64,000 nucleotides of DNA from an uncultured Acidimicrobiales bacterium (lineage in GTDB: Bacteria; Actinomycetota; Acidimicrobiia; Acidimicrobiales; SZUA-35): positions 85,613 through 149,612 of the forward strand of contig CAKZXA010000037.1 of NCBI GenBank assembly GCA_937922045.1. Direction: 5' to 3'. Shown here one piece after another: positions 52,347-62,800 of the stretch. Both the position numbers and the translations under genes were made by a program. Each line of letters begins with the position of its first letter. The stretch's first letter is position 1. Below the pieces are notes generated by a model. It saw only the letters and a list, made by a program, of their open reading frames with translations. It ran no database searches and was not told the origin of the DNA.

Positions 52347-53558
52347 ATGGATCTCGATCCCCAAAGCGTAGCCGATGCGGATAGAACAGAAGGCGACGGG
52401 TCTCCCGAGCTTGTGGTGCCAGCCGAGCAGTTGCCGCTGCCGACCACAAGCGCCAATCCAGTTCTGCGCATGGAAACCCCTGAAGAGGCGCGACGGTCAA
52501 TCCTGCGTTGGGTTGGAGGCATGGCGACCTTCGTCATAGCGGCCGCTATTCTCGGTGGCATTCTGCTCAAGGTTCCCTATGTGGCGCTCGTCCCGGGAAC
52601 GGCCAGAGACACCGAACCACTCCTCGAGATCGAAGGCATTCGTGAATACCCGAGTGAAGGCAAGCTCTACCTGACGACCGTTCGAGTTCGCCAGCGTCCC
52701 AACCTTTGGGAATACCTCTGGCTGCGCGCCGATGACGACGCTGAGATCGTGCCTGAACAGGTGATCCTCGGCGATCGAACGCCCGAAGAGAACCGGGAGT
52801 TCAACCTCGGGCTCATGAACGACTCCAAGCAGGTGGCGATCGCTGTCGCCTTGGAAGAGCTCGGCTACGACGCAGTCCGAACCGATGCGGTCGTCGTTTC
52901 CCAAATCATCGGCGGCTCTGCGGCCGAAGATATCCTCGAGCTCGGCGACTCGATCATCTCGATCAATGGTGAAACGACGCTTGGTGTCGGCGATCTCGTC
53001 GACCGCCTCGGGGGATTCATGCCCGATGATGTGATCACCCTCGTCGTCGAACGGTTTGCCGACAAGACGATCTACGAGTTCGATGTGACCTTGGGTGACC
53101 ACCCGGACAAGCCGGGAAGCGCCTTCCTTGGTATCCAGCCGGTCGATCGACTCGACTTTGCTGATGGCTTTGGTTTCGAGGTCGACATCGAATCCGGTGC
53201 CGTCGGCGGGCCATCGGCCGGCCTTGCCTTCACTCTGGCCGTGCTCGACCAGCTGACCGAAGGCGAACTCACCGGGGGTGAGTCGGTTGCGGTCACCGGC
53301 ACCATCGATGCCGCAGGCAACGTTGGCGCTGTTGGTGGGGTACTCCAGAAGACAGCCGCCGTCCGAGATCTTGGGGCTGAAGCATTTATCGTTCCCGCTC
53401 AGTTGGGCGACGAAGCTCTTGCCGCAATCGAGCTTCGAGCCGGTGACGAGTTGAAGATCATTTCGGTGAACACCATCGAGGAAGCCTTGGATGCTCTGGA
53501 CACGCTCGGGGGCGACGTCCAGGCGGTGCGTGATTTCTCCCAGCCAGTAGCTGGCTGA
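52347..53558 (+). CDS. Membrane-anchored PDZ-Lon protease (YlbL-like)
   Basis: A 403-residue protein. One N-terminal transmembrane helix (WVGGMATFVIAAAILGGILL), a PDZ domain (VVVSQIIGGSAAEDILELGD, SIISINGETTLGVGDLVDRL) and a C-terminal Lon protease domain with Ser290 (GAVGGPSAGLAFTLAVL) and Lys335 (VGGVLQKTAAVRDLGA) forming the Ser-Lys dyad. Topology places the protease outside the membrane. It resembles the YlbL/SdrC group of Firmicutes and the actinobacterial homolog. ATG at 52347 after AGGAGG. The DivIVA gene follows 61 bases later. Confidence 0.9.
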   Translation: MDLDPQSVADADRTEGDGSPELVVPAEQLPLPTTSANPVLRMETPEEARRSILRWVGGMATFVIAAAILGGILLKVPYVALVPGTARDTEPLLEIEGIREYPSEGKLYLTTVRVRQRPNLWEYLWLRADDDAEIVPEQVILGDRTPEENREFNLGLMNDSKQVAIAVALEELGYDAVRTDAVVVSQIIGGSAAEDILELGDSIISINGETTLGVGDLVDRLGGFMPDDVITLVVERFADKTIYEFDVTLGDHPDKPGSAFLGIQPVDRLDFADGFGFEVDIESGAVGGPSAGLAFTLAVLDQLTEGELTGGESVAVTGTIDAAGNVGAVGGVLQKTAAVRDLGAEAFIVPAQLGDEALAAIELRAGDELKIISVNTIEEALDALDTLGGDVQAVRDFSQPVAG

Positions 53559-53619
53559 GCCCGGCGGTAGCCCAGGCGGCATCCGCTTATCATCGGTGCA
53601 GGGCGCGTAGCATTGGGCT

Positions 53620-55914
53620 ATGGCTCTTTCGAGTGACCACGAGCTCGCTCCCGCCCAAATCGAGAAAGCGGATTTCCCAACCGCCTTTCGGGGCTATGAC
53701 CAGGACGCTGTCCGGCGTTATCTCGGCCGCGTGGCCAGCGCAATCGAGCATCAGCAGAAGTTTGCCGCGCTCGGCGACCTCGACAGCACGATCGCGACCC
53801 AGGAACGGGTCGACGATCTCGAAGAGGAGGCGCTGTCGTTCAAGGCGGAGATCTCACGCCTTCAACAAGACCTGGCTGAACAGGAGCGTCTCAATCGAGC
53901 TCTAAGCGCCAAGACCGGTTCGGATGCCACCGACATCGGTCAGCTCGAAGCGCTCGACGAGACCCGTATTATCGAGCTGCTCGGTCAGGAAACGGCGCGG
54001 GTTCTCGAATCGGCTCGTTCCGCCGCCGCCGATATCGTTCGGCGGGCTGAGACCAAGGGTGCCGACATCGAGCGCGAAGCCCAGGACTCCATGATCAAGG
54101 CCCGCCGCGAAGCGCGGGCGCTGGTTGCCGAACGCAAGACCGAGGCTGACCGGCTTGTGGCCAAGGTGGCAACGGAGGCTGAGTCGAAGGCCCGGCAGCT
54201 GACGGTGGATGCCGAGCAGCACAGCGAGGCTGTTCTGGCGGAGTCGTCGAAGATCTTGAGCGAGGCTGAAGCCCAAGCGAGCGCCGAAGAGGAAGCGGCT
54301 CGTCTTCGAGCGGCTGAGATTGTGTCGGATGCAGAGTTGTTGCGTCGCCAGGTGCTGTCGGAGCTGGTGGTGGAGCGCACGCGGATCTCCGCTGAACTCG
54401 AAGCCGTCAATGCGACGCGGGACCGTTTGACCCTGGCTCTAAGCGTCGCCCGGGGTGAGCTTGATGTCATGATCGGCGATCTCGACCGGCCGCTCGAAGC
54501 ACAAGCCCCCGACGCGCCTGACGCGGTGGATGCCGATCGCGAGGTCGACGCCCTCATCGCCGATCTCGAAGCGAAACGGATTCAGCCGAAAGCAAAGACC
54601 TCGTCCTCCGCGATGAAAAAGGGCAGTACTAAACCCGGCTCGACTAAACCCGGCTCGGGGTCTGCCGACGCCAAGGACGACGGCCCGACCGGCAACGGTG
54701 AAGCTCCCTCCGAGGGCAAAACTCACCAAGAGAAGTCGTCGGCTTCTGCCGATGGAGGCAACAGCGATGGCAAAGACAGCCGTGATGGCGAGACGGCGTC
54801 TCAGTCCAAACCGGTGATCAAGGCTTCGAAAGTTCCCGGTTCAGACCGCGTTGCCAGCAAGGGTCAATCGGCTCAGAACTCAGAAAAGAAGCGGACCAAG
54901 AAGGCGGACCGGATCGCCGGGGTGTCGATCGACGACGATGATGGCGTCGACACGTTGGAGTTCGAAGATGAGTCTGGCGACCAACCACCGTCAAAGAAGT
55001 TCGGAACGGCCGACATCGAAGCGAATAGCCTGATCGATGGGTTCCATACCATCGACCTGACCGATGACGACTCGGACGAGAATGGTTCAGGCACCGCCAC
55101 AGCGAAGACACCCAAGGGCGGAAAGAAGCGGTCGGGAGAAGCTAAAGCAGCGGCCCGAACGCTCGCGATCGACGATCACGTGATCACCACGGTGGCGTCA
55201 CGGGTGGAATCGCCAAACACCGACCGGGCTCGCGGCGACCTCCTACTCGAGGAACCTTTCTCGGGACGAGTTCCGGCCGAGTTCAAGGCTCGGGATGTAG
55301 CCCTCACCAAGTACGGCCCTAACTTCCGCCGCCACCTCCGCCGAGCCCTTAACGACGATCAGAGCGATGTTCTCGATCGTATCCGCGCTGGACGCGGCGC
55401 CATCAAGGCCGATGATCTGCCGCCGATCGACGAGCAAATCGAGCGATATCTCGACCCCTTGAGGGTCGGGCTCGGCGAGCTTGCCCTCGCCGGTATGTGG
55501 GCTGGGGGCGGCCGACGACTCTCGGAAAAGGCCATCGATAAGTTGGTTCATCAGCTCGCCAATTACATCGTCGAGAAGGTGCGAGCGCCCACAAGCGAGG
55601 TCCTGGACAATGCGCCGGATAAGGATCGAGAGAAGATTCTCGAACCGATCCGAGGCCTGTACCGCGACTTCCGCAACTCAGGACTTACCGACCTCGCCGA
55701 CGATGCCCTCTACGAAGCATTTGCGATCGGGATTTTCGGTGCCGTCGACGATGAGGCGGCCGTTAGCTGGACGGTCGACCCTCGTAGCGACCCCGACCCG
55801 ATATGTGAGATCAATGCCGAACGTGACGATCTCCACAAGGGAGATCTCTTTCCCAGCGGCCATTGTCGCCCTCTCGCTTTGTCGAATTGCCGTTGTCTCG
55901 TACTGCAGAACTAG
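53620..55914 (+). CDS. DivIVA-domain protein with long coiled coil and phage Mu gpF-like C-terminal tail
   Basis: A 764-residue protein. Residues 10-45 are the DivIVA N-terminal motif (IEKADFPTAFRGYDQDAVRR), which targets curved membrane. Residues 60-320 are an Ala/Glu/Arg-rich coiled coil. Residues 330-530 are Ser/Lys/Asp/Gly-rich disordered linker with GSTKP repeats. A folded region starts near 570 (FSGRVPAEFKARDVALTKYG). The C-terminus has Trp717, Cys729 and FPSGHCRP, then SNCRC (Cys757, Cys759), the pattern of the Mu gpF/SPP1 gp7-like minor head protein tail (C..x..FPSGH..x..NCRC). I know of no other role for that motif, so the fusion is unusual. The stop codon lies in a tandem repeat. 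Confidence 0.85.
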   Translation: MALSSDHELAPAQIEKADFPTAFRGYDQDAVRRYLGRVASAIEHQQKFAALGDLDSTIATQERVDDLEEEALSFKAEISRLQQDLAEQERLNRALSAKTGSDATDIGQLEALDETRIIELLGQETARVLESARSAAADIVRRAETKGADIEREAQDSMIKARREARALVAERKTEADRLVAKVATEAESKARQLTVDAEQHSEAVLAESSKILSEAEAQASAEEEAARLRAAEIVSDAELLRRQVLSELVVERTRISAELEAVNATRDRLTLALSVARGELDVMIGDLDRPLEAQAPDAPDAVDADREVDALIADLEAKRIQPKAKTSSSAMKKGSTKPGSTKPGSGSADAKDDGPTGNGEAPSEGKTHQEKSSASADGGNSDGKDSRDGETASQSKPVIKASKVPGSDRVASKGQSAQNSEKKRTKKADRIAGVSIDDDDGVDTLEFEDESGDQPPSKKFGTADIEANSLIDGFHTIDLTDDDSDENGSGTATAKTPKGGKKRSGEAKAAARTLAIDDHVITTVASRVESPNTDRARGDLLLEEPFSGRVPAEFKARDVALTKYGPNFRRHLRRALNDDQSDVLDRIRAGRGAIKADDLPPIDEQIERYLDPLRVGLGELALAGMWAGGGRRLSEKAIDKLVHQLANYIVEKVRAPTSEVLDNAPDKDREKILEPIRGLYRDFRNSGLTDLADDALYEAFAIGIFGAVDDEAAVSWTVDPRSDPDPICEINAERDDLHKGDLFPSGHCRPLALSNCRCLVLQN
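54628..54657. repeat. 15-bp perfect tandem duplication inside the DivIVA gene
   Basis: ACTAAACCCGGCTCG occurs at 54628-54642 and 54643-54657, in frame in the disordered linker (TKPGS twice). Confidence 0.85.
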
Positions 55915-55948
55915 ACGATTCCTCGATAGAACTAGACGATTCCTCGAT
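55907..55948. repeat. 21-bp perfect tandem duplication at the DivIVA stop codon
   Basis: The 21-base unit beginning AGAACTAGACG occurs at 55907-55927 and 55928-55948. The first copy contains the TAG stop of the DivIVA gene; the second repeats it downstream. Confidence 0.9.
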
Positions 55949-56002
55949 CGAATCCGTCCGCTGACTGCCACCCCGACGGTACGAGCGATACGATCGGCGT
56001 AG

Positions 56003-58885
56003 ATGGTAGCTTCACGCCTTCGCCCCAATACCAGCCGTCTGCGATTGGTCGCGCTTGTCGTTGCCGCCGTTGCCTTCATCCTGTTCTTGTCGGCCAACGG
56101 TGTCGCCGGCATGTATACCGACTGGCTCTGGTTCGATCGACTCGACCAGGGCACGATCTGGTACACCATCTTGCAGACCAAGACGGTTCTGGTCATGGTC
56201 TTTACGTTCGCCTTCTTTCTGCTGTTCTGGGGCAACCTCGTTTTGGCCGAGCGGATGCGGCCGGAGAGCCGACCGGTTTCAGCTGAGGATGATCTTGTCG
56301 AGCGTTATCACCAGGCGGTCGGAAACCAAGGCTCTCGGGTGCGTATCGCCATTTCGGTGCTGTTCGCCCTCGTGGCCGGCGCCAATACCTCGACCCAGTG
56401 GGAATCCTGGCTTCTTTTTCGAAATGGTGGCGATTTCGGGTGGGCCGATCCTCTCTTCGGTCGCGATGCTGGGTTCTACGTGTTCCGGTTGCCGTTCCTG
56501 AGCTTCTTCATCGGCTGGCTTTTCGCCGCTCTCATCCTCACCCTCGTCGTCGTCGTCATCGCCCACTACCTGAACGGCGGCATTCGTGCTGCCGCCCCCG
56601 GCGACAAGGTCATGCCCGGCGTCAAGCTGCAGGTTTCTGTGCTGCTGGCCGCCCTCGCTGTGCTCCGGGCCATCGCCTACTACCTCGACCGGTTCGCTCT
56701 TGTTCGATCCACCCGAGGTGACTACGACGGCGCCCTAGCCACTGATGTGACCATCCAGGAGCCGGCGTACAACCTTCTGGCGCTGATCTCGTTGGCCTGT
56801 GCCGCCGTCTTTATTTACAATATTCGACGCTCCGGTTGGAGCCTGCCGGCGATTGCCATCGGTATCTGGCTTCTCAGCCACTTCGCCGTCGGCAGCATCT
56901 TTCCCATGGTCTACCAGAGGCTGCGGGTGGTGCCCGACAAGTCGCAGCGGGAAGCTCCCTTTGTTGGCTACAACATTGAAGCGACGAGGTTCGCGTATGG
57001 TCTCGATGCCGATTCGATGGTTACCTACGAGGTCGACTACGAATCAGGTCTGACGGCCGAGGATCTCGAGATAAGCGACGACGTGTTGTCGAACGTGCCC
57101 GTTGTCGATCCAGCACTAGCGGTCGAAGAGGTATCGAAGAGCGAGGGTGAGCGCAAGATCTACTCGTTTAGCGACCGTCTCGACATCGACCGCTATGAGA
57201 TCGATGGGGAGCAACGCCCGGTTGTCTTGTCAGCCCGTGGACTAAACATTGCCGAGACAGGTTCGGCCTGGGAATCTCAGCATGTGATCTTCACCCACGG
57301 CTACGGCATGGCAATGGCTGGCGCCTACGACGAAGGCCTCACGTCGAGCGGCGTCGGCGAGCAGCGGGAACTCAACTTCATTGTGAAGGGCTTGGGCGAA
57401 ACCGAGATTGACCCAACCCTCGACCTCTCCCTCGAACAGCCGCGGATCTACTACGGCGACCAGTTCCCCGGCTATGCCATCGTGGGAGCAGCCCGAGCTG
57501 AGACGGATTACCAAACCGGTGACAACCAGTCGATTCCCTTCAATTATGACGGTGAAGGGGGCGTGCCGATGGGCTCCTCACTTCGCCGGCTGGCTTTCGC
57601 CCTCCGCTTCCGCCAGATCGACCCTCTGGTCTCCCGAAACGTGACCGATAGATCGCGTGTCATCTACAACCGAGATGTCATGGACCGGGCCCGGGAGCTC
57701 GCTCCGTTTCTCCGGTTCGATCAGGATCCCTATCCCATCGTGGCTGACGGCCGAATCCTCTGGATGCTCGACGGTTACACCACCACCGATGACTTCCCGT
57801 ACTCCCAGTCGGCCCGTCCCGTCGGCTTGTCGACCTCGGCCGACCTGAGCGGCGGCTACAACTACGTTCGGGACTCGGTGAAGATTGTCGTCGACTCCTA
57901 CGACGGCGGAGTCACGATGTATGTGGTCGACGAGGAAGACCCGATTCTCGCCGCCTGGCGCAATGTCTTCCCCGACCTTTTCACCGACGCTTCCGAGATG
58001 CCTGAGTCGGTACTTAGCCATCTGCGGTATCCGCAAGACATCTTCAGCGTTCAGACCCAGATGTGGTCGAGCTATGTCGTGGATGACGCCACCGATTTCA
58101 TCGAGGGTGCTCTGGCCTGGGGTGTGGCCAATCAACCGCGGCCTGAGGCCCAGGGGAACGAGGGAGCAGATCCAACCCCGACGCTCCCGATGGATCCCCA
58201 ATACCTCATGGCCCGCTTGCCGAGCTCTGAGTCGGCCGAGTTTGTTCTCCAGCGAGCCTTCGTCCCAACGTCGGGCGCAGATGGCACCAATACCGCCCGC
58301 CCAGAGCTCACCGCTCTGATGATGGCGCGGTCGGATCCGGAGAACTATGGCGAACTCGTTCTGTTCCGGCTGCCGGCTGGCGAGGTGAATGCTCCTGATC
58401 GAGTGCATTCTGAGATTCGCAAGAACGATGATCTCACCAACTTCATCAAGGAGAAGGCTGGTGCCCAGGTCGAGTTCGGCGAGATGAGCATTGTGCTGGT
58501 CGGCAACACGATCGTCTACGTGCGGCCAGTGTACGTCGAGGCCAACAGCGCCACCGCTGTGCCCGAGCTGCAACGGGTCATCGTCGTGAACGGTGACCGA
58601 ATCGCCATGGCGGGCACGGTAGAGGACGCCCTTCGCGGTGCTGTATCTGGTCCGTCTCCAGCCAACGACACTACCGACCCTGATCCTCGGGTGGATGCAG
58701 ACGGTTCCTCGGTGGTTGGGCTTATCGCTGAGGCCAGACTGTATTTGGAGACGGCCGAAGGCATCGCCGAGGATGATCCCCTGGAAGCAGACCGACTTCG
58801 GGCGTTGGCCGCCGATGCACTCCAGAAAGCGGGAAGTCTTCTGGGAGGCACATCGGAGCCGGAAACGACCAGCAACGACACCTAG
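56003..58885 (+). CDS. UPF0182-family large membrane protein
   Basis: A 960-residue protein with about seven N-terminal membrane spans (LRLVALVVAAVAFILFLSAN and others) followed by a large extracytoplasmic domain. The stretches MYTDWLWFDRLDQGTIWYTI, DPLFGRDAGFYVFRLPFLSF, NGGIRAAAPGD and the soluble part (PRIYYGDQFPGYAIVGAA, FPYSQSARPVGLSTSADLSG) are typical of UPF0182. The acidic C-terminal tail is Thr/Asp-rich. Function is unknown; the family is common in actinobacteria. ATG at 56003. A short hairpin at 58896 follows. Confidence 0.93.
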   Translation: MVASRLRPNTSRLRLVALVVAAVAFILFLSANGVAGMYTDWLWFDRLDQGTIWYTILQTKTVLVMVFTFAFFLLFWGNLVLAERMRPESRPVSAEDDLVERYHQAVGNQGSRVRIAISVLFALVAGANTSTQWESWLLFRNGGDFGWADPLFGRDAGFYVFRLPFLSFFIGWLFAALILTLVVVVIAHYLNGGIRAAAPGDKVMPGVKLQVSVLLAALAVLRAIAYYLDRFALVRSTRGDYDGALATDVTIQEPAYNLLALISLACAAVFIYNIRRSGWSLPAIAIGIWLLSHFAVGSIFPMVYQRLRVVPDKSQREAPFVGYNIEATRFAYGLDADSMVTYEVDYESGLTAEDLEISDDVLSNVPVVDPALAVEEVSKSEGERKIYSFSDRLDIDRYEIDGEQRPVVLSARGLNIAETGSAWESQHVIFTHGYGMAMAGAYDEGLTSSGVGEQRELNFIVKGLGETEIDPTLDLSLEQPRIYYGDQFPGYAIVGAARAETDYQTGDNQSIPFNYDGEGGVPMGSSLRRLAFALRFRQIDPLVSRNVTDRSRVIYNRDVMDRARELAPFLRFDQDPYPIVADGRILWMLDGYTTTDDFPYSQSARPVGLSTSADLSGGYNYVRDSVKIVVDSYDGGVTMYVVDEEDPILAAWRNVFPDLFTDASEMPESVLSHLRYPQDIFSVQTQMWSSYVVDDATDFIEGALAWGVANQPRPEAQGNEGADPTPTLPMDPQYLMARLPSSESAEFVLQRAFVPTSGADGTNTARPELTALMMARSDPENYGELVLFRLPAGEVNAPDRVHSEIRKNDDLTNFIKEKAGAQVEFGEMSIVLVGNTIVYVRPVYVEANSATAVPELQRVIVVNGDRIAMAGTVEDALRGAVSGPSPANDTTDPDPRVDADGSSVVGLIAEARLYLETAEGIAEDDPLEADRLRALAADALQKAGSLLGGTSEPETTSNDT

Positions 58886-58895
58886 TTTCCCCCGA

Positions 58896-58912
58896 ACACC
58901 GTTATTCGGTGT
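58896..58912 (+). terminator. Possible terminator hairpin after the UPF0182 gene
   Basis: ACACCG (58896-58901) and CGGTGT (58907-58912) flank the loop TTATT, followed by GGTTT. The stem is six pairs and the T-run short, so confidence is low. Confidence 0.4.
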
Positions 58913-59121
58913 GGTTTACAAATTGTTTGGCGGATCCATGTCGTATCTTGTCGAAATGTTCATCGTTTTGTACCAGGTCGAGCGTCCTGCTGCGACAAGT
59001 TTGGATGTACGATGTAGAAACGTTCGATCGGTGCTTGAGACTCTTCGCGGCGGAAGGTTACTCAGGCACCGGTCGGACTCTCTCGCGTTTTGGGCCCAGC
59101 TGGTAGGTTGTTGTTCTACTC

Positions 59122-59133
59122 GCGCCTAGGCGC
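59122..59133. promoter_or_regulatory. 12-bp palindrome next to the msrA ribosome-binding site
   Basis: GCGCCTAGGCGC is a perfect palindrome and lies directly before the AAAAGGAG of msrA, so it could be an operator or a stem hiding the ribosome site. Confidence 0.35.
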
Positions 59134-59148
59134 CAAAAGGAGATGACC

Positions 59149-59790
59149 ATGTTTCGTCGTGTCAATCCCGCTGATCTTCGGGTTCCTGCGCCCGAGGAAA
59201 CCCTTCCAGGTAGAGCTGAACCGGTGGCGGTTCCGAGCGCCCACTACGTGAACGGAAATCCCTTGGTCGGCCCCTTTCCCGAGACGATGGAGACGCTCGT
59301 TGTCGGTATGGGGTGTTTCTGGGGCGCTGAGCGCTTCTACTGGCAAGAGGATGGGGTCTACACCACGGCGGCAGCGTATGCGGGGGGCACAACGCCGAAC
59401 CCGACCTACGAGGAGACATGCACCGGCATGACGGGTCATACCGAGGCCGTGCTGGTCGTTTACGATCCTGCGATCGTCAACCTGGAGCGGCTGTTCGCGA
59501 TTTTTTGGGAGAATCACGACCCAACGCAACACATGGGGCAGGGCAACGACATCGGCACCCAGTATCGGTCTGCGATCTATACGACCACGCCAGAGCAGCT
59601 CGTAGCCGCTCAAGCGTCGAGAGAGGCCTACCAGCAGCGCCTTGACTCGGCAGGCTTCGGTACCATTACGACTGAAATCGAGCCGCTGGGCCCTCTGTAC
59701 TACGCTGAGGACTACCACCAGCAATACCTGGCCAAGAACCCGAATGGCTACTGCAATCATGGGTTCTGCCAGATTTCCTACGCCGAGTGA
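59149..59790 (+). CDS. msrA: Peptide-methionine (S)-S-oxide reductase MsrA
   Basis: A 213-residue enzyme that repairs oxidised methionine using thioredoxin. The catalytic Cys lies in [13 protein letters not shown], with the family motifs [20 protein letters not shown] and [33 protein letters not shown] and a resolving Cys pair in the C-terminus ([15 protein letters not shown]). The ATG at 59149 is chosen because AAGGAG is at the correct distance; the ATG at 59143 overlaps the SD. This is a conventional Cys enzyme: no TGA replaces the catalytic Cys. It precedes the AfsR-like gene by 24 bases. Confidence 0.95.
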   Translation: MFRRVNPADLRVPAPEETLPGRAEPVAVPSAHYVNGNPLVGPFPETMETLVVGMGCFWGAERFYWQEDGVYTTAAAYAGGTTPNPTYEETCTGMTGHTEAVLVVYDPAIVNLERLFAIFWENHDPTQHMGQGNDIGTQYRSAIYTTTPEQLVAAQASREAYQQRLDSAGFGTITTEIEPLGPLYYAEDYHQQYLAKNPNGYCNHGFCQISYAE

Positions 59791-59814
59791 TCGGCCATCT
59801 CATGGGTTAGTTCA

Positions 59815-62800
59815 GTGGAACCTAAGGCGATCAACGTACAACTGCTTGGCGGATTCAGCGTTACATACGGGCCGTATGCGCTGCAATCGCTCCCACCCCA
59901 GTCGGTGTCGCTACTGGCGTATCTCATTCTCAATCGTGGGCGCCCCCAAACCCGCGATTTGCTGGCTGGCAGGTTCTGGTCGGATTTGCCCGACGACAGA
60001 GCTCGTCGGCGCCTCAGCAACACGCTCTGGCAGATCAAGAACGCCTGTATCGCTGCCGATATCCCCGAACTTCTGACGACGACAGCGTCCTCGGTTCACG
60101 TCACCTCCCAGCATGCGTTGAGCATCGACGCCGAGAACTTCATCGCCAAGCTCGATGAGGTCAGCGCCGGTAACCGGTCCCCCTACTCGAAGGGACGGCT
60201 TGCCGACCGCCTCGCCGCTGTTGCCGCGACCTATGCGGGCGATCTGCTCGACGGTCACTATGACGACTGGATCGAGACCGAACGGTTCGTCATCCGCGAG
60301 CGCTACCTCGAAACCCTTCGACAACTGGTCAAGATGTACAAGGGCAAGTCGGACTACCAGACCGCTGTGCGCTTTGCCCGCGATCTCGTCGCTCAAGACC
60401 AGCTGCAGGAGGAAGCGCACAAGGAGGTCATGCGGCTTTATGCCATGCTCGGACAGGTAAGCGCAGCCGAGCGTCAGTTCAATCTTTGCCGCGATGTCTT
60501 GAAGCACGAACTCGGTGTCGACATCGCCCCTGGCACCGTCGAGCTGATGGAACAGATCCGTATCGAGGTACCAGCCCAGCTCGCGCCTACGGAACGTACA
60601 GCGACAGATTTTGGTGTCATGGTGGGTCGCACTGACGAGAGGTCGGTGATGCTCGATCAGGCCGATGCGCTTGTCAAGGGCACAGGTGGTGTGGTCTTGA
60701 TCGAAGCCGACGCCGGGCTCGGCAAGTCGAGGCTTGTCCATGAGTTCGTGAAATCCGCTGAATGGCGAGGTCTGCGGGTGCTGAGTGCTGGCCACACCCA
60801 GCTGAGTAGCCTGCGAGCTTTTGATGGACTGCGTGAAGCCCTCGAACCTACAACGATTGGGCTTCGGGGAGAGCATCTTGCCGAGGTGCTGGAACCGGTC
60901 TGGCTACAGCATGTGGCCAACGTGTTTCCCGAGCTGAAGCGGCATCTGCCCGAGGCCGTGCCCACCTATAACCTCCGGCCTGAAGAAGAACCGACCAGGA
61001 TGAGCGAGGCGCTGGCCAGGGTTCTGCTCGCTCAAGGGGGATTGGCCCCAACCGTGGTCGTGCTCGAGGATGTTCACTGGGCCGACGACGACACGATGGA
61101 CGTGCTGGCCCAGGTCGGTGAACGCTTGGCCGACAGCGGTGTGCTGTTGTGTGCCAGCTTCCGACGCGACGAAGCTCTTCAGTCGGAGGCGGTCTGGGCC
61201 AGCTTGGCTCGCCTCGAACGCCTGGAGCGCACGACCCGCGTATCGCTTGCTGCCCTCGACGCCGACGAGATTCGCAAGATGATCATGGCCAATACGGTGG
61301 CGGCTCAGCTGCCGGACGAAGTCATCGACTATGTGGTCGAGGCATCGCAGGGATCGCCGCTCTTCGTTGTTGAGGCCCTCAAAGATCCTCAGGCTCTTCG
61401 TAGCTTGGGGCAAGACCTCCTCGATGGTGAGGATCCGCTCGCCGGTCATCTTCCGCTCGACGTCGCACAAGCCCTTCAGTCCCGTATCAGCGATCTTCCG
61501 ACCCCGGCCCGTCTGGTTCTGGAGGCCCTGTCGGCGCTGGCAGAACCGGCCACTGCTCACACCGTCGCCCGTATCGCTGGTCTCGATCGACGCGAAGCTC
61601 TTGTCGGTCTCACCACTGCGGTCGACAAGGGACTACTGGTCGAGTTGGAAGAGGGTTACTGCCGGTTTGGGCAGGAACAGACTCGCCACAATATCTATGA
61701 CGGCATTGCTGAGATTGATCGGCGGGCGATTCATCGCCGCATTGTCGATCACCTTTTCACCTCCGACCCGGTAGAGCCGGAGCAGGTCGCTTACCACGCA
61801 CGTCTCGCCCATCGGTGGAACGATGCCTACGACTGGCACCTGCGAGCTGCTGATCGGGCGCTCGAGATTCATGCCTACCGCACAGCGGCCGAGCACTACG
61901 GACAAGCTGATGGGGCGGCGTCGGAGGCCGGGGTGGCCCGCTCTGCCCGAGTGGCTGATCTTCTGCGCTACGAAGCGGCCCTCGACATGCTGGGCCGACG
62001 CAGTGAGCAGACCAACCTGCTGAAAGAGCTGGCCGACATGGACCTCGACTTTGAGGTTGAGGTTGGGCTCGCCGTTCGGCGGACCCACCTTCTGGGCCAA
62101 ACCGATCAGCACGCCGAAGCTCTGCGGCTGGCCACGTCCTATCTCGGGCCGGCCAAGGAGGCTGGGATCGATACCTACCCGCTGCTGAGCGTCATCGGGA
62201 TGGTGCTGGTCTGGTCTGGTGATATCGAATCGGCGATCGATTCGACGTCAGCCGCGTTCGAGGCCGCGCCGAGCGATAGTGCCCGCATCGAGAGCGAAAT
62301 CTGGCAAGCGAAGGCGCTGAACTCGGCGGCTCGCTTCGACGAAGCTGAAGTCAAGGCCCAGAATGCTCTTACCGCCGCTACCACCGTTGGTGATCAGCGC
62401 AACCAGATCGAGGCGCTCGGCGCACTGGCCGGAGCGGTTCGGAGCCAGGTCCGCCTGCCGGAAGCGGAGGAGCTGCTTCTGCTCGCCTCCGATCTTGGAC
62501 GCAGAATAGGTTACCGCTATGGCGAGGGCGTAAACCTGGTCAACCTCGCATCGGTGTGTGGGGCACAAGGTAGGGGAGGGCAGGCGCTCGATCTTTTCGG
62601 TCGAGCGGCCGAGATCTTCGCCTCGCTCGACAATCGGCGCGGCGAGACGTTCGTTCGTGTGAACTCGGCTGAGTTGAATGCAAACCTGCTTGGCAACTTC
62701 GAAGGGGCCGCTCGCGACTACCAATTCGCTCTCGAATACTTCAGAAGCGTTGGCGACAAGCCTCGTGAGTGGCAGGCCTTGGCTGGACTAGCGGCCGTAG

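Noticed and set aside
59149..59790. msrA as a second selenoprotein
   Set aside because: The catalytic codon in GCFWGAE is a normal Cys codon and no in-frame TGA occurs.
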